Shown here one piece after another: positions 33,661 through 45,020 of a stretch of 64,000 nucleotides of DNA (positions are counted from its first letter, which is position 1; each line of letters begins with the position of its first letter). The position numbers were made by a program, and so were the translations under genes. The stretch comes from Adineta steineri (lineage: Eukaryota; Rotifera; Eurotatoria; Adinetida; Adinetidae), in contig CAJNOI010000123.1 of the NCBI GenBank assembly GCA_905250115.1, forward strand, positions 1 through 64,000. The letters are read 5' to 3'. Below the pieces are notes generated by a model. It ran no database searches, was not told where the DNA came from, and was given only the letters and a program-made list of their open reading frames with translations.

Positions 33661-34749
33661 CAAAATATATTCTGTTTTTTGTTTAATACACATTACGTCA
33701 ATCTTTGGATTTATTTTAAGATTAGATGAAGAAATATTTACAAAAAATATGATGATCATATCTGGATTTACTCAAAAATTATCGACTGTTGTCAATAAGA
33801 CAAAAGAAAAGAATATTTAACGCGAGAATGGTTTAGAGAGTAGAGTAGAGTCATGACGTTATCTTTTTCTTTTTCTTTTTTCTTTTCTTATTCTTGTCTG
33901 TCTAATCAATACAAAAGGCGTATTTCATGAAAAGAAACGACGAGAAAAATCATGAATAAGACAAAAGTTGCACTTGATAATATGAGAGAGAAAAAAATAT
34001 TCATTTCAAATTATTTGAAATTTACAAAATCGAAAATTAAACCGTAAAGGAAGTATTGATTATGTATATGATGAAATTCAAATAATCTTTGTCATATAAT
34101 AAATATATGAAATAAAATAGAAAATGAAAACGAATATTTCTATTGTACTTTATATTTCATAACATTAAAAGAAAACAACACTGCACGAAGTTTTATTAAA
34201 ATAAATAAATACGGTATTATTGATTGAAAATTCGTGTGAGAAACATTAGTGTAGGAATATTTCAGAAGATATGTTCATTAAATTAATTGAGAAACTTTTA
34301 GTTTAATAATTATTTAAAAGAAAAATTTCAGGAGAAATATTGATAATTTTTCATAGAAATTTATTGTTTATAGACACTTTATTATTAATGCAGAATTAGA
34401 TTGAAATTTGTCTTTTAAACGAAAAATCTTACATTTTCAAATAGATACAACGAGTATTCTTTTCATATTATTAAGTGCAACGTTTATCTTAATCATGATT
34501 TTCGTTGTCGTTTCTTTTTTTGTAAAATCTACCTTTTGTATTGATTAGACAGAATAAGAAAGAAAGAAAGAAAAATAACGTCATCACTCTACTCTACTGT
34601 TTAAACCATTCTCTCATGTTAAACATTATTTTCTTTTGTATTATTAACAACACTTAATAATATTTGACTAAATTCAGATATTTTGTAAATATTTCTTAAA
34701 ATAAATCCGAAGATTAACGTATGAATATTAAACAAAAGAAAGTATTTTA
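33661..34749. other. Spacer between divergent paralogs
   Basis: AT-rich and without a gene. Its outer parts are the inner ends of the inverted duplication; the middle (about 33970-34480) shows no inverted match. Confidence 0.5.
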
Positions 34750-34783
34750 TTCCACATCAATGATCATTTGTATTATATATAAA
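34750..34783 (+). promoter_or_regulatory. Promoter of the plus-strand hydrophobin-like gene
   Basis: TTCCACATCAATGATCATT, then TATATATAAA about 70 bases before the ATG. Both blocks are conserved in inverse orientation before the paralog, consistent with a TATA-type promoter. Confidence 0.55.
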
Positions 34784-34851
34784 CCTTGGAGAATCTCAAG
34801 AAAACTTATCTCAATTTACTATTCCTTATTCAACAATCGTTAATATTAAAA

Positions 34852-35566
34852 ATGGAAATGTCGAAATGTTTATGTCTTATGATTATTGCTGTGATTGTCA
34901 TTGCAAGTAATGCATCAGTATTTCGAGAAAGACGCGGTGATAATAAATGGAACGGTAACAATGGTGAAAATAGCGGATCTCCACAAACATATAATGTATA
35001 CCCAACAAATACTTATACTAATACTGAAACCAGCAACAGCGACACATCAAATAAATGTCAAAGTGGTCAAAATATCTGTTGTAATAATCAAGCTGATTCA
35101 AGTAAGTTTAATTATTTGTTTATGTTAATCGATAGAATTTCTTTTCTTTCATTATGAAATTTCTTATTTGTTTTTTTATTTTATAAAAATTCTAATTTTA
35201 TTTTAGCTACAAATAGTCGCCGAAAAAGACATTCCGGTTCGAGCAATGGCCGTTCGAACAATGGTAACGCTATCAAAGTCATCCATTCCCAAACTAATCA
35301 ACATATGCTATGTTTTTTTCATTCTTATAGAAATAACTAATTGATATTATTTCTCTTGTCAGAACATACATGTTATAATTATGCAACAAATGGTACCACT
35401 GGTGATCAAACTACAGGATGTAGTACAAATCAAATTTGTTGTCAAGTATGTTATCAAAATCAATACTCTTTCTTCTTAGAATTTCAATTTTGTTTTTTAG
35501 GGAAATACCAGTGGTGGTAGTGTTGCTAGTATTTCATGTTCATCAGTTTCTCTTCCTAGTAACTAA
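34852..35566 (+). CDS. Secreted hydrophobin-like protein (paralog C)
   Basis: Four exons, 34852-35101, 35207-35263, 35363-35445 and 35501-35566, join in phase and give 151 residues. The first 21 residues are a signal peptide almost identical to the mirror gene's. The mature chain is Asn/Thr/Ser-rich. Cysteines are at 69, 76, 77, 106, 122, 128, 129 and 143, i.e. C-x6-CC-x28-C-x15-C-x5-CC-x13-C, within the class I hydrophobin ranges. CSTNQICCQGN followed by SISCSSVSL resembles the fungal C5-to-C8 segment, where CC is followed by a polar N-containing turn and a hydrophobic strand. SRRKR after the CC pair is a possible furin site. Introns 1-3 are at the same positions and phases as in paralog D (exon 3 is 83 bases in both). 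An ancient fungal transfer or a convergent animal Cys-rich protein would both fit. Confidence 0.78.
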
Positions 35567-35800
35567 ATATAATCATTTTCATTTATATCAACCAACAACA
35601 AACAAAAACATTCTCTCATTTTTACATACTTTTCTTCATATTTAAATATGTTTATCTTGGAATTTTGTTTATATGAAATATTTAATTTCGCTTTCTCGAT
35701 TTATTTATCATGATTAATAAAATATGAAAACAAATATAATTTAAATATTCTATTATTTTGATGTAAAAGTGTGATAATAAGTAACAAAAATTTATTTGTT

Positions 35801-36828
35801 TTATTCTTCTAATATTTGTATTCGAAGGCAAAAATGAATAACATATTCTTCATCGTTTCTAATAGATATAAAAATAAAAAAGAATTGTAGAATTGTTTTT
35901 AATTAGATCGAAATATTAAAACAATTTTTTATTCGGAAAACAAATTTTGTTCAAATTAATTTTACTCAAATAATAATCTTGTGATATGATTATTTTTGTT
36001 AAATTTAACTAATAGTTTAGTTTACGATAACACTTGTTTTGATTTTAATGAATTATTTTATAATATTTCATGAATTTATTCTATAGATATTTATTAAAAC
36101 ATTTTTATTTTATATAAGATTTAGAAATGTGGGTGTGGACCAAAGATGGGATCGGTTCGTGTTTTTCTCGAACCGAACCGGACCGAAAAGATCTCAAATC
36201 GAACCGGTCCCATCTCTGGTGTGGACGTGGTGCATAGGCGGCGGAACGTCTTGAATCTCGGTGGGGCTCACAGTATTTTCTTTCCTCATCTGTTGAACTG
36301 CGATGATAAAACTTTTATTAGAGCTGCAGCATCAAAAAAACTTGTTTTTTTAAGTTCAGTAAATCAAAGAGTAAAAGATGCTTAGGATTAAGAAAAAAGA
36401 ACCGTTTTCTTTGTTCGTTTTTTGATGCAAACGTAGAAAAAATATTGTTTAAGACAATAGAATCGATCTTCTCCTTGTAAATGCCAGTCATAAATGCACT
36501 ATTCAAACAAGTATGTGTCGTAGGAAAGAAAGAGAATCACAAAGGTAGTGAAACGACGGATAAATACCACTACCTAACACTTCTAAACATATATTCTTAT
36601 CCGAAGCTATTATTCTCTCTTGTGAAATCAAAGCGTAACTGATATCCGACTGCAATCATGTCAAGACAGCCACTACGAACAATAGATATAAGAAAGAAAT
36701 ATAATTTCTGTGTCTCAGAAAGAACAGTAGCGACAACAAGTGAATAAATGGTGTGAAAACTATAGATTATCATGGAGTGTCAAGTTCAAAATTAGGTGAG
36801 TCTCCTAGGCTCCACTGCCCTTGAACTT
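35801..36828. other. Intergenic region with a small palindrome
   Basis: No gene. A palindrome at 36144-36215 has arms AGATGGGATCGGTTCG and CGAACCGGTCCCATCT and a GAACCGAACCGGACC-rich centre, nested between two GTGGGTGTGGA-like stretches. It looks like a tiny inverted-repeat element. Confidence 0.5.
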
Positions 36829-37080
36829 TTACATTATTTCTTGTATGAGAAGAAATGATATTGATTGCGAAAAAAAAGTACTTCGAATAGAGAAAAAGAT
36901 GAATAATATTGTAAGATAAACACAATACAATTCAGGAATTTGATTAATAAATATTGTCCTATTTATACGTTGGTGCCATTCAGAAAATGATTTATGTATT
37001 TTATTTATAGTAAAACCAGTTTTTTTTAGTATTACTTTGCTATTATTAGACTCTTTCGAATTTTGACTAAATTCAAACAT
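36829..37080 (-). pseudogene. Possible exon of a membrane protein
   Basis: ATG-initiated, 83 codons: a polar N-terminus, FSEWHQRINRT, then about 30 hydrophobic residues. The FSEWHQRINRT block loosely resembles the FQESIHRINHT that precedes the first helix of the paralogs at 28.8-31.3 kb, so it might be a decayed relative. Support is weak. Confidence 0.25.
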
Positions 37081-38717
37081 AGTTTAATAAATGATTTTAT
37101 TTTTATCTCTAACTGAAGATAATTTCTATACATACATATCGAAGCTTATATCTCTTTAACCATTTTAATTTAACATGATTCGATTTAGATCTCAAAGAAG
37201 ATACAAAAACTTTTTTCACTTAGATTAGGAAAAAAAATAACTCATTTTAAACTGAGTATGTGCTGAAGCAAAGATAACCAATATGATCACAAATCTTTCC
37301 AAATTTAAAAATATTCAGAATTAATATTCAATTACCAATTCATAATGATCACGTCTCACTGAAGGAATTCATACAAAATTTTCGAAAATTAACTCTTTTA
37401 TTATTGGGAATACGGTCTGCTAATGATAAATATCAACAACATAAATCGAAATTTTGCAAAGAGTACATGAATACATTATGAATGATCTTTTATATTGTAT
37501 CAACCGTGTCTATATGACTAATAATAATTTAGGGCGAAAGAGCAGTTCTTCTTCTATATTTTTCTGTGTTTTTTTTTGCGAAGATCAAGTAAGTTTGATT
37601 TAACGTCATAAATTAATAAAATATGAAGATTAAACAAAGGCTTATTCTAATGTGTATACTTACATTTATTTGTACTTATCTTGAAGATTTAGGAATAATC
37701 AGAACAAATGTTTCTAATATCTTTAATCACAAAAACTATTCGGTTAGAACATGATTTTTTTCTTTTTCTTTTTTATATAATGATAATTAACTATCGTTTA
37801 TGGGTATGGGTGTGAGTGTTGTTAGATTAAGATAAGAGAAACCCACATTCACTTTAAATAATTCTCTCGTTGGTTTTAAATCTCAGAAATGATTCATTCG
37901 AAATTTTTATATCATTTATGAAAACTATTCCTGATTATTTATTTGTATAGTAAAAGAATCTGTTTTTATTCATTATCAAGTGTATTCAAGCAGTAATAAT
38001 ATAACTTCGCGGCTGTTTTTTTCATTTCTTCAACATACTCTTTTCAACATCTGAGAAAAAGTAACATCAGAAAATCATGAAAGAATTTTCATGAATAGAT
38101 GTTAATATTAATGAAGGACGTGTCTTTGTTATTATTTCTATATTAGATACAATTGACAAATACTCAAATTATTAACCTCTTTTTTTGCAGGAAGAATACA
38201 TGAATGATTTATTCTACTGAATAAATAATTACACTGAAATATTATGTAAAAATTACAATAATTTTATACTACAAAAGTTCTCTTACTCTCTAAGAACTTT
38301 CTCGTATAAAAAAAATGCAATAGTTTACATTTGTCATTCTTTAGTAACAAAATTTATATTATATTTATTTCTATATAATCAATTAAAATAGAGTTATATT
38401 TGTCATTTTTGTTTTTCGTAGCATCATTCCTAAATTTATCTTTTCTGTTAAAAACATTTTTCTTCGACTATATAAGTTACGGTTACAATATAAAATACTT
38501 TAAATTGTGTTTAGATTTAGAAAAAAAAACTTTCACCAAAGTCGTGCCAATTTTGTGTTCTATATTTAATATGAAATACATTGAGATAATTAAAAGTATA
38601 TTTAGATCTTAATCAAAGTGGAAATAGTTTTCATAGATTTTGAATCCTTTGCAAAATTATAAAGCAAGTATATTTTATTATAACATAATCAAATATTCAG
38701 TTAAAACTATTAAGATT
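37081..38717. other. Gene-free AT-rich sequence
   Basis: Only a diverged GT-rich hairpin at 37799-37853 is notable. No gene is seen. Confidence 0.45.
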
Positions 38718-39716
38718 ATGATGAATCAAGTTGCATTTATATTGTGTTTAACTACACTTATTATTTGTTCGGTATCATGTTTATTTTCATGTGCTATACT
38801 AATTTGTGTTATTCATCATCTTTGTCATAATCGTTTACAACAAGAAGATCGAATAATATTTATTCATTGCATTAATATTTATTCATTAGTTTTGGCGTAT
38901 ATTGGAATAATAGCATCATTTAATATTCAAACAGTTCTAGGAAACTTATATGAATATGATTTTAATTCATCATGGCCATGGTGTATATTTGCAGGATATA
39001 TAACTCCTATTTTAATCGGGTGTATATATTGGGCTTTTGTAAATCAGGTAATTCATTATTGATTAACTAGAACAATTAAAACATTTTTTTTCTTTTTATT
39101 CTGAATGTAGGCATTCTTTCGTCTTTGTCGAGTTGTATATCCATCTATACGATGGCTTCAATTATACCAGTTATATATTATTTTACCATTCATAGAATTA
39201 GTTTTCAGTTGTATTTTAATGAGTTTGATTCTATTTTTACATTCTGTTGTTTATCTTCCAACAGATTATTATTGTTTTGTACCATTTACAAATGTGTATA
39301 GTATGCTTTGGCTTGCATTTAATGGTTACGGGAATCAGATTGGTGTATTATCATTTATTTATATCCGCATTACAATTTTTCTTCGGCGTCAAACAAATAC
39401 TCAAACACTTATAGTTAGACAACGACAAGAACGTGATTTTCTTATCATTCGACGTATTCTCATAATTGTTGGTGTCTTAATAAGTCTTGGAATACCTGCT
39501 ATAGTTTTTCTAGTGACGGCATTTATTACACATGAAGAACATCCTCTCACGTTTCCTTTTTTTTGGTTTTTTATTAGTATATCAATGATATGTATATGCT
39601 TATCAACAATTATTTTTACATCACAACTGAAAAAGATTGTCGTTAAAATAATTCAACATAATCGTGTTATACCTTTGAATAGCAGTTTGATAGGTTCGAT
39701 TCCAACGAGACAATGA
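38718..39716 (+). CDS. Rhodopsin-like GPCR, short bdelloid type
   Basis: Two exons, 38718-39047 and 39111-39716, join in phase 0 and give 311 residues. Seven hydrophobic segments are visible. Helix 3 ends at WAFVNQ (exon end) and continues AFFRLCRVVYPS, so the intron sits at the helix 3 to intracellular loop 2 boundary and the DRY position reads LCR. Cysteines before helix 3 (WPWCIF) and in the second outer loop (DYYCFVP) could form the usual disulfide. Loop 3 carries RQRQERDFLIIRR, a basic stretch for G-protein contact. Helix 7 lacks a clear NPxxY. The start is at the first of two in-frame ATGs. The ligand is unknown; similar receptors are at 12.2 and 50.1 kb. Confidence 0.85.
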
Positions 39717-39882
39717 TATATTTACTATTGATTAAATTTTACTTATTATATGTAAACTATCTTTTATTAAAACATATTTTTATTTTTGTTGTATTTGGTG
39801 TTCTAATATCCGAAATACATGATTCTTTCTCGAGATATTGCGAAATGTAGGGTCCTGCATCGGGACGAAAGTTTTTTTCTGA

Positions 39883-40692
39883 CCCCGGTTAAAGATTTGT
39901 ACACTATTTCATTAGCTCAAATATTGAACAATTCGTTGACTGCACGTTTTGTAGAGAAATGTTTACCGTCAATTGCACATTACCGACACAAAATGCCACA
40001 TGTTATTATTATGACGAACTTAAACACAAGTGCTTCTCTTTTCTATATCCATATCAGTTGTGGAGAATGGTTACTGTTAATCTAATTCATGCTGACTGGT
40101 TTCATTTATTCGTTAATTTATCAAAACAACTACTGTTGGGTATTTTACTTGAACGTAAATATGGCTCGTTTCGGGTAGTTATTGTCTACTAGCTTTCGAA
40201 TGTAGGTGCAATTCTATGTGCTATACTAGAAGATAGTCGAAAAGGTAATTAAAGTACTATTCAGTACTAGCTTTTTAAATGTACAATTGATTTCACTTTT
40301 TAAGTGGTATTGGAGCTTCTGGTGCTATATATGGTTTATCATTATTTTCCATTGTAGAACGTCTTAATGCAATGAAAACAAATGTCGATCATCACCGATT
40401 CATATTTATGCAATTAATTCTATTTGTTGTATTTCCTATGACCATCATCATATCTTTAGCGACTATTCTTCGCATGAATGTGGGACATGCAGCTCATTTT
40501 GGTGGTGCTTTAGTAGGTTTTCTGTTTGGTATCGGTATGTTTGGTTATCCATGTCCATATTCATCGAATAATAATTATTGTAACTTTCAAAAGGCATGCC
40601 GATGGATAGCATTTCTTTTTCTTTTTATCTACTTTGTTTTTACTTTCACTATTTTTTTCCTAATGGATGCTCCGTATGTATTGCAGCCTTAA
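39883..40692 (+). pseudogene. Rhomboid-family intramembrane protease, decayed
   Basis: Rhomboids cleave membrane proteins within the bilayer with a Ser-His pair. One frame encodes YPYQLWRMVTVNLIHADWFH and LLERKYGSFR, the conserved WR..T..F.H..W.H and G..LE..YG landmarks, up to a TAG at 40190-40192; homology continues beyond it (LSNVGAILCAILED). After a probable intron, another frame carries GIGASGAIYGL with the catalytic serine (GASGA) and NVGHAAHFGGALVGFLFG with the catalytic histidine, then a Cys-rich loop and a last helix to TAA at 40692. The exon junction is one base out of frame. The N-terminus has several frame changes. A stop plus a frameshift argue for a pseudogene. Confidence 0.75.
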
Positions 40693-41162
40693 CCAAGATG
40701 CTAGTTAAAAACTTAAAATGTATAAGTGAATGTGAAGTTGTTAGTTTTGGAAACATCTATCATCAATTTCCTCATCATTATGAAATGAATATATCGTAAA
40801 ATGGGTGTGAATGTGTGCTGACACATAAGACGAATCTAAACTGACTTTAATCTTTAAATGGAGAAGTAAATTTATGATAATGTTATATTCTTATCGAAGA
40901 TTGAAGAAAAAGATGATATTTGGAACTGTAGTAATAGTTCGTTTATTTAAGTAGAAAATGTGAGCATTTATATGACAAAAAATGGTTACTTCTTCGATTA
41001 TTCTTACCACTGTAATAGAACGTATTCTTGAAAATAACACATTTCGATATAAGAGTTAGAAGAACAAAAGAAAAAATACCATGCGATAATATATATGTAC
41101 AATATAGCGAACGAGTATTTTATTTGTTTGCATATAGATAGGCATTTTAAAAGAAAAAAAAG
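40693..41162. other. Intergenic region
   Basis: A single GT-rich arm (TGGGTGTGAATGTGTG) at about 40802. No gene. Confidence 0.4.
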
Positions 41163-41235
41163 TGACCCTGGCAGGACTCGAACCTGCAATCTTCTGATTC
41201 GAAGTCAGACGCCATAGCCATTAGGCCACAGGGCC
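41163..41235 (-). tRNA. tRNA-Arg (anticodon TCG)
   Basis: On the minus strand 73 bases fold as a cloverleaf. The acceptor stem GGCCCTG pairs with CAGGGTC (one G-U) plus discriminator A. The D-arm is GCCT..GGC, the anticodon stem TCTGA/TCAGA with loop CTTCGAA (anticodon TCG), and the T-arm GCAGG-TTCGAGT-CCTGC. It decodes CGA for arginine. No intron is present. Its 5' end is the last base before the N gap. Confidence 0.95.
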
Positions 41236-41335
41236 NNNNNNNNNNNNNNNNNNNNNNNNNNNNNNNNNNNNNNNNNNNNNNNNNNNNNNNNNNNNNNNNN
41301 NNNNNNNNNNNNNNNNNNNNNNNNNNNNNNNNNNN
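41236..41335. other. Assembly gap of 100 N
   Basis: Exactly 100 N, the conventional placeholder for a gap of unknown length, so distance and adjacency across it are not reliable. Confidence 0.99.
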
Positions 41336-42564
41336 AAAAAAAACAGAGTTTTTTCTTGTCTATCAAATAGATAAAAAGACATTAAATAATTGAATAAATC
41401 AAATATGAAAAAAGTATATCGATGAATTGTATATGCTAGGTGTTATTTATCCTTTATTCTCTCATATATCTAAAGAAAGAGAATCAGAAGTGACTTACAA
41501 CATGTTAGTACAGCTATTTACATATGCATGCGGAGAGAACCAAGAGATAAATGATGAATAGTTCAGAATCTGTCATAGATATCGTCCCTATCTTATACTT
41601 ACAGTCACATCCTTACCCTTCAGTGTAAAAGATATCTTATTTAGAAGAAAGTATTGAGATGATCAGTTAATTAAAACAAAATTTCGAAGCTATCAATAAT
41701 AACAGAATAATATGATATATTATCAGAGATGTTTTCCTAAATATATATAATAATCTTGTTCTTCTTTAGTAATAAAACAATTGGAATAATTAAATTTTGT
41801 TTTCTGTTGATCGATAATCTCTTTCTTTAATATGTAAATTATGGAATTGTTTCATATGTTTCAAAATTAAAATAATAAGATCAAGTTTTGATTGAATTAA
41901 TAATAATAAATATGTACATTTTGAAGTAAAAATACACAAAATATCAATAAGTCTATTTTTACTGAAACATCGAGATAAATTAATCGCAGAATGAAATTTT
42001 AAATAACGAATTTTATTTGATAATTGATTACATATAAAAGCATTATTTTAATTATTTGTCAATATTTCTAATAAATTATTATTCACTACTAATGAATATA
42101 GATCAGATGTATTTTTTATACATAATTTATTTGCAAACATATATATGTCATCATCATCATTGTCAATATTTTTTTGTTTTGTGCTTTAGTTTCTGAACTA
42201 AACTGACTGAAATTTTAAGAGAATGAGTAATGTATATTGAACTCAGATGTATAAGTCTATTAGAAGTTTAAAGAAATAAAATATATTGTTGACTCATTTG
42301 ATTGTCTTTTTTATTATAACTCGACGGCTCGTTTGGATATATGCTATAAGTAAAGGAAATATCCTACATCCACATACACCCACTCTCATCATAATGTAGA
42401 AATATTTGGTATAATAAGCATTTATTCTATTAAAAATTATACTCGATAATATAAAAAAAGAATTGATATTTGTTTTATAAGATTTGAAAAGTAAAGAAAT
42501 TCGAATTCAGTAACTTGAAGTTCAATAAAACGTTCAAAATGACATATTTTGTAATGAAAAAGAA
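41336..42564. other. Intergenic region
   Basis: No intact gene. On the minus strand about 110 codons between 42145 and 41800 read like protein (IRYLKFHSAINL, LILKHMKQFHNLHI) with one stop, loosely like the LRR/F-box proteins common in rotifers; this is weak. A single hairpin arm lies near 42358-42390. Confidence 0.3.
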
Positions 42565-43850
42565 TTAAACTTGTACAATGACTTTATTTCTCTTAATGAG
42601 TCTGGCCAATTTGAAAGCGAATATGACAATAATTATCTACAATGGAATCGAAATACAGTATTAACAGAAATAAAAGAGATCGAATACTTACTGTCAAAAT
42701 GAAAGCACTAATAAATACAGCAAAATAAATGAATATATATATCGAAAATCGAACCATCACGCCTTTTATGGCAGCTGCGTCAACAGAAGGTCGAATAGTT
42801 GAGTTGTCATTAACTGAGTTTGCAGCACTGAAAGCAACGCCTACAATGGCTAAAACTGCTACATCACCTAGGAAAAGCCATAAAAATCCAATACCCATAC
42901 AAACAAGGATGATCATACCCAACCAAGCGAACTATAGATGAAAAACAAAGATCAGTTTTAATTCCAACACTTCATTGTTTTTTTCAATTTTGTGTAACTA
43001 TTTACTACAATTTTGATATACATACGTCTGTACTATACAAATAAGAGTTACGTTTTAGTAATAAAGCCTAACTTCTACAATTTTCTTTAAATGAAAAATA
43101 ACATTCACTATTTCAAAATTGATTAGTAAAATCTTATTAAAACAAACTGTATCAAATTTTGTGTCAAATATTTTTTTATACAATTTATATTGAAAGACAA
43201 TCAAATAACATTACATACCACACGTAAGCCTATTTCAGAATATTTATAACTGACCAATAATCCAAAGCCATCGAAAGCAATTGATACAATAGGGATAGCA
43301 ACTATTGTATTTGTTTGTAAATTTCCTGTATAGTTCACGTTTTGAACAAATGAGTTGACCAAAGAAAGACCCTGCAAAATTTATTATTCATAATCAATAA
43401 ATAATCAAATACTTTAAATATACAATCAATATCAAATGTTTCTACACAAAGAAAAATATTCATAGTCGGAGAGGAGAAACCTTGAGAAGGTTAGTTTTTT
43501 TTTATCAACGATTATGCTCTACGTATTTTCAGAATCTTGAATAAAAATATTCAGTTTTAATTGCGTATGATTTTATCTGTTTAATCTAATGTTTTCAGTA
43601 AAATAGTTTCGAAATATTACAGAATTCTACATGAAATAGAAGCGTATGATTTAGAGATTGTTCATCATCATTTTTAAGTTATTAATAAAAAACAGTGATA
43701 TAAACTTACAAGAGAAATACCAAGCATAATGAGGAGAATTTTACGGGATCGTTGTAATTGAGGATCTTTAACTAGAGCCAGTGGTTTCGTAGTAGGGGTA
43801 ACAGGATTATTCGTCACAACCATGTTTTCGGTTCCTAGTTTGTGCTGCAT
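42565..43850 (-). CDS. Four-TM membrane protein of unknown family
   Basis: Four exons, 43850-43710, 43371-43219, 42931-42692 and 42636-42565, all join in phase 0 and give 201 residues. After a polar N-terminus, helix 1 spans the exon 1/2 junction (ILLIMLGISL-GLSLV). An outside loop has NYT and other Asn sites, then come VAIPIVSIAFDGFGLLV, a third helix WLGMIILVCMGIGFLWLFLG continuing to AVLAIVGVAF, and a last helix (YIFIYFAVFISAFILT-IIIVIF) with a basic tail. The pattern is MARVEL-like, but no diagnostic motif was recognised. Introns 1 and 2 are longer than usual here (338 and 287 bases). Confidence 0.75.
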
Positions 43851-44439
43851 ATGAATACTGTGCAAGTATTTAGTTAAGTGAATACACGTACGAGAATATG
43901 GTTTTAAATAGAATAGGAGTAACTAATATTATAAAAAAGAAAAGTTAAGAAAGAGAAATGCAATAAATTATGTATTGGGTATGGATAGAGAGAAGATGAA
44001 CCCACTTCGACATTGACACGCATACGTTAAGTCTTCTGTTTGTCGGAAGTAAACGAAAATATCAAGAAACAAGATAAGAAATTTGTCCTCTCATATGACA
44101 GAAGAGAAAGATCTGGACAAACAATATGATCGTTTATGTAAAAAATAGGAGAGAGGAAAGAAAATAAAAGGACAGAAGAAGATATATCGTAAAAGATTAT
44201 CGAAAAAGTATCATACTATACAAGAAATAAAATAATAGAACCATCGAGGATGACCTCGATAGCACGTCTCTCTCTTGAAGATGAACGTCCTCGTTCGTCT
44301 TAACGTAAGAAATAAAAAGGAAAAGAGAGAGAAACGTCACACAAAAAGTTGCCTCTACTGAAACGAGGGTGTTACGCAGAGTGCACTAAGTACGTCCGTT
44401 CGTTCGTGCACTCTGATTGATTAATTAAAACTTCTAATC
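43851..44439. other. Intergenic region
   Basis: A weak hairpin lies near 43976-44022. A short palindrome AGAGTGCAC..GTGCACTCT lies at about 44375-44415. No gene. Confidence 0.4.
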
Positions 44440-44722
44440 CGATGTTGCTATACGGGTTCATCAAAGGGTTTTTGGGGTCGAGGAAATCAAATCTAATGTT
44501 AGTTTTTCAGAATTTTTCGGACCAATTTTTTTACATAACGGACTACTTTTTAACAAAAAAGGTTTTTTTTATAAAACCTGACTGAACGGTTATTAAGATC
44601 GTGGAAGTCAAATTTGAAGTCGGTTTTTGAAATTGTTTGAATAAATAGTTTGCTAGTAGCGGAGACCCATCGTTTCTACGAGAAAGAGCTGAGCGAGTCT
44701 CCAGGCGAGCGTTATTTATTGT
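44440..44722. repeat. MITE-like repeat (GAGCGTTACTTGT family)
   Basis: Contains TGAAGTCGGTTTTTGAAATT, CATCGTTTCTACGAGAAAGA and ends AGCTGAGCGAGTCTCCAGGC then GAGCGTTATT, the same block order as the inverse of 25010-25350. Confidence 0.75.
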
Positions 44723-45020
44723 ATTGCATATCACGGTAAGTTCGTTTGTCTGTGTTTCATTGGAGTTGTGCTAAACTTGTTAATCATGTTTAGTCGTGAG
44801 GTATGTGGATTAATTTCATAACATTTCCATGTACTTATCTGCTATAATCATGGTGTTACAATTGAATTGTATACGTAACTGATCAGAGAATATTAGTTAT
44901 ACGAGACTAATCTTCAAAAAATCTATTTAATCTTATCATTCCTTACAGCAGGTTTTGCTAAAACCAATTGACTTATTGTGTACCGCGTGTTTGGTCGATG
45001 AAGATCATAACGTTCTTTGT

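Larger units (their letters stand above)
32520..33970. repeat. Left arm of a large inverted duplication
   Basis: Pairs with 34480-35800. Matching blocks include the gene bodies, the promoters and sequence beyond both gene ends. Examples are TATTTTATTAATCAAAAC (about 32598-32616) against the inverse near 35710-35730, and TTGTCTGTCTAATCAATACA (about 33895) against its inverse near 34535. The centre, about 33970-34480, is unpaired AT-rich sequence. Confidence 0.8.
34480..35800. repeat. Right arm of a large inverted duplication
   Basis: Inverse of 32520-33970. Similarity continues past the stop codon of the enclosed gene (ATCAACCAACAACAAACAAA matches the inverse near 32680). The right arm lacks the poly-Gly expansion and is shorter in the N-terminal coding region. 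Confidence 0.8.

Noticed and set aside
42729..42941. 70-codon plus-strand open frame
   Set aside because: Antisense to exon 3 of the four-TM protein, which joins in phase with its other exons.
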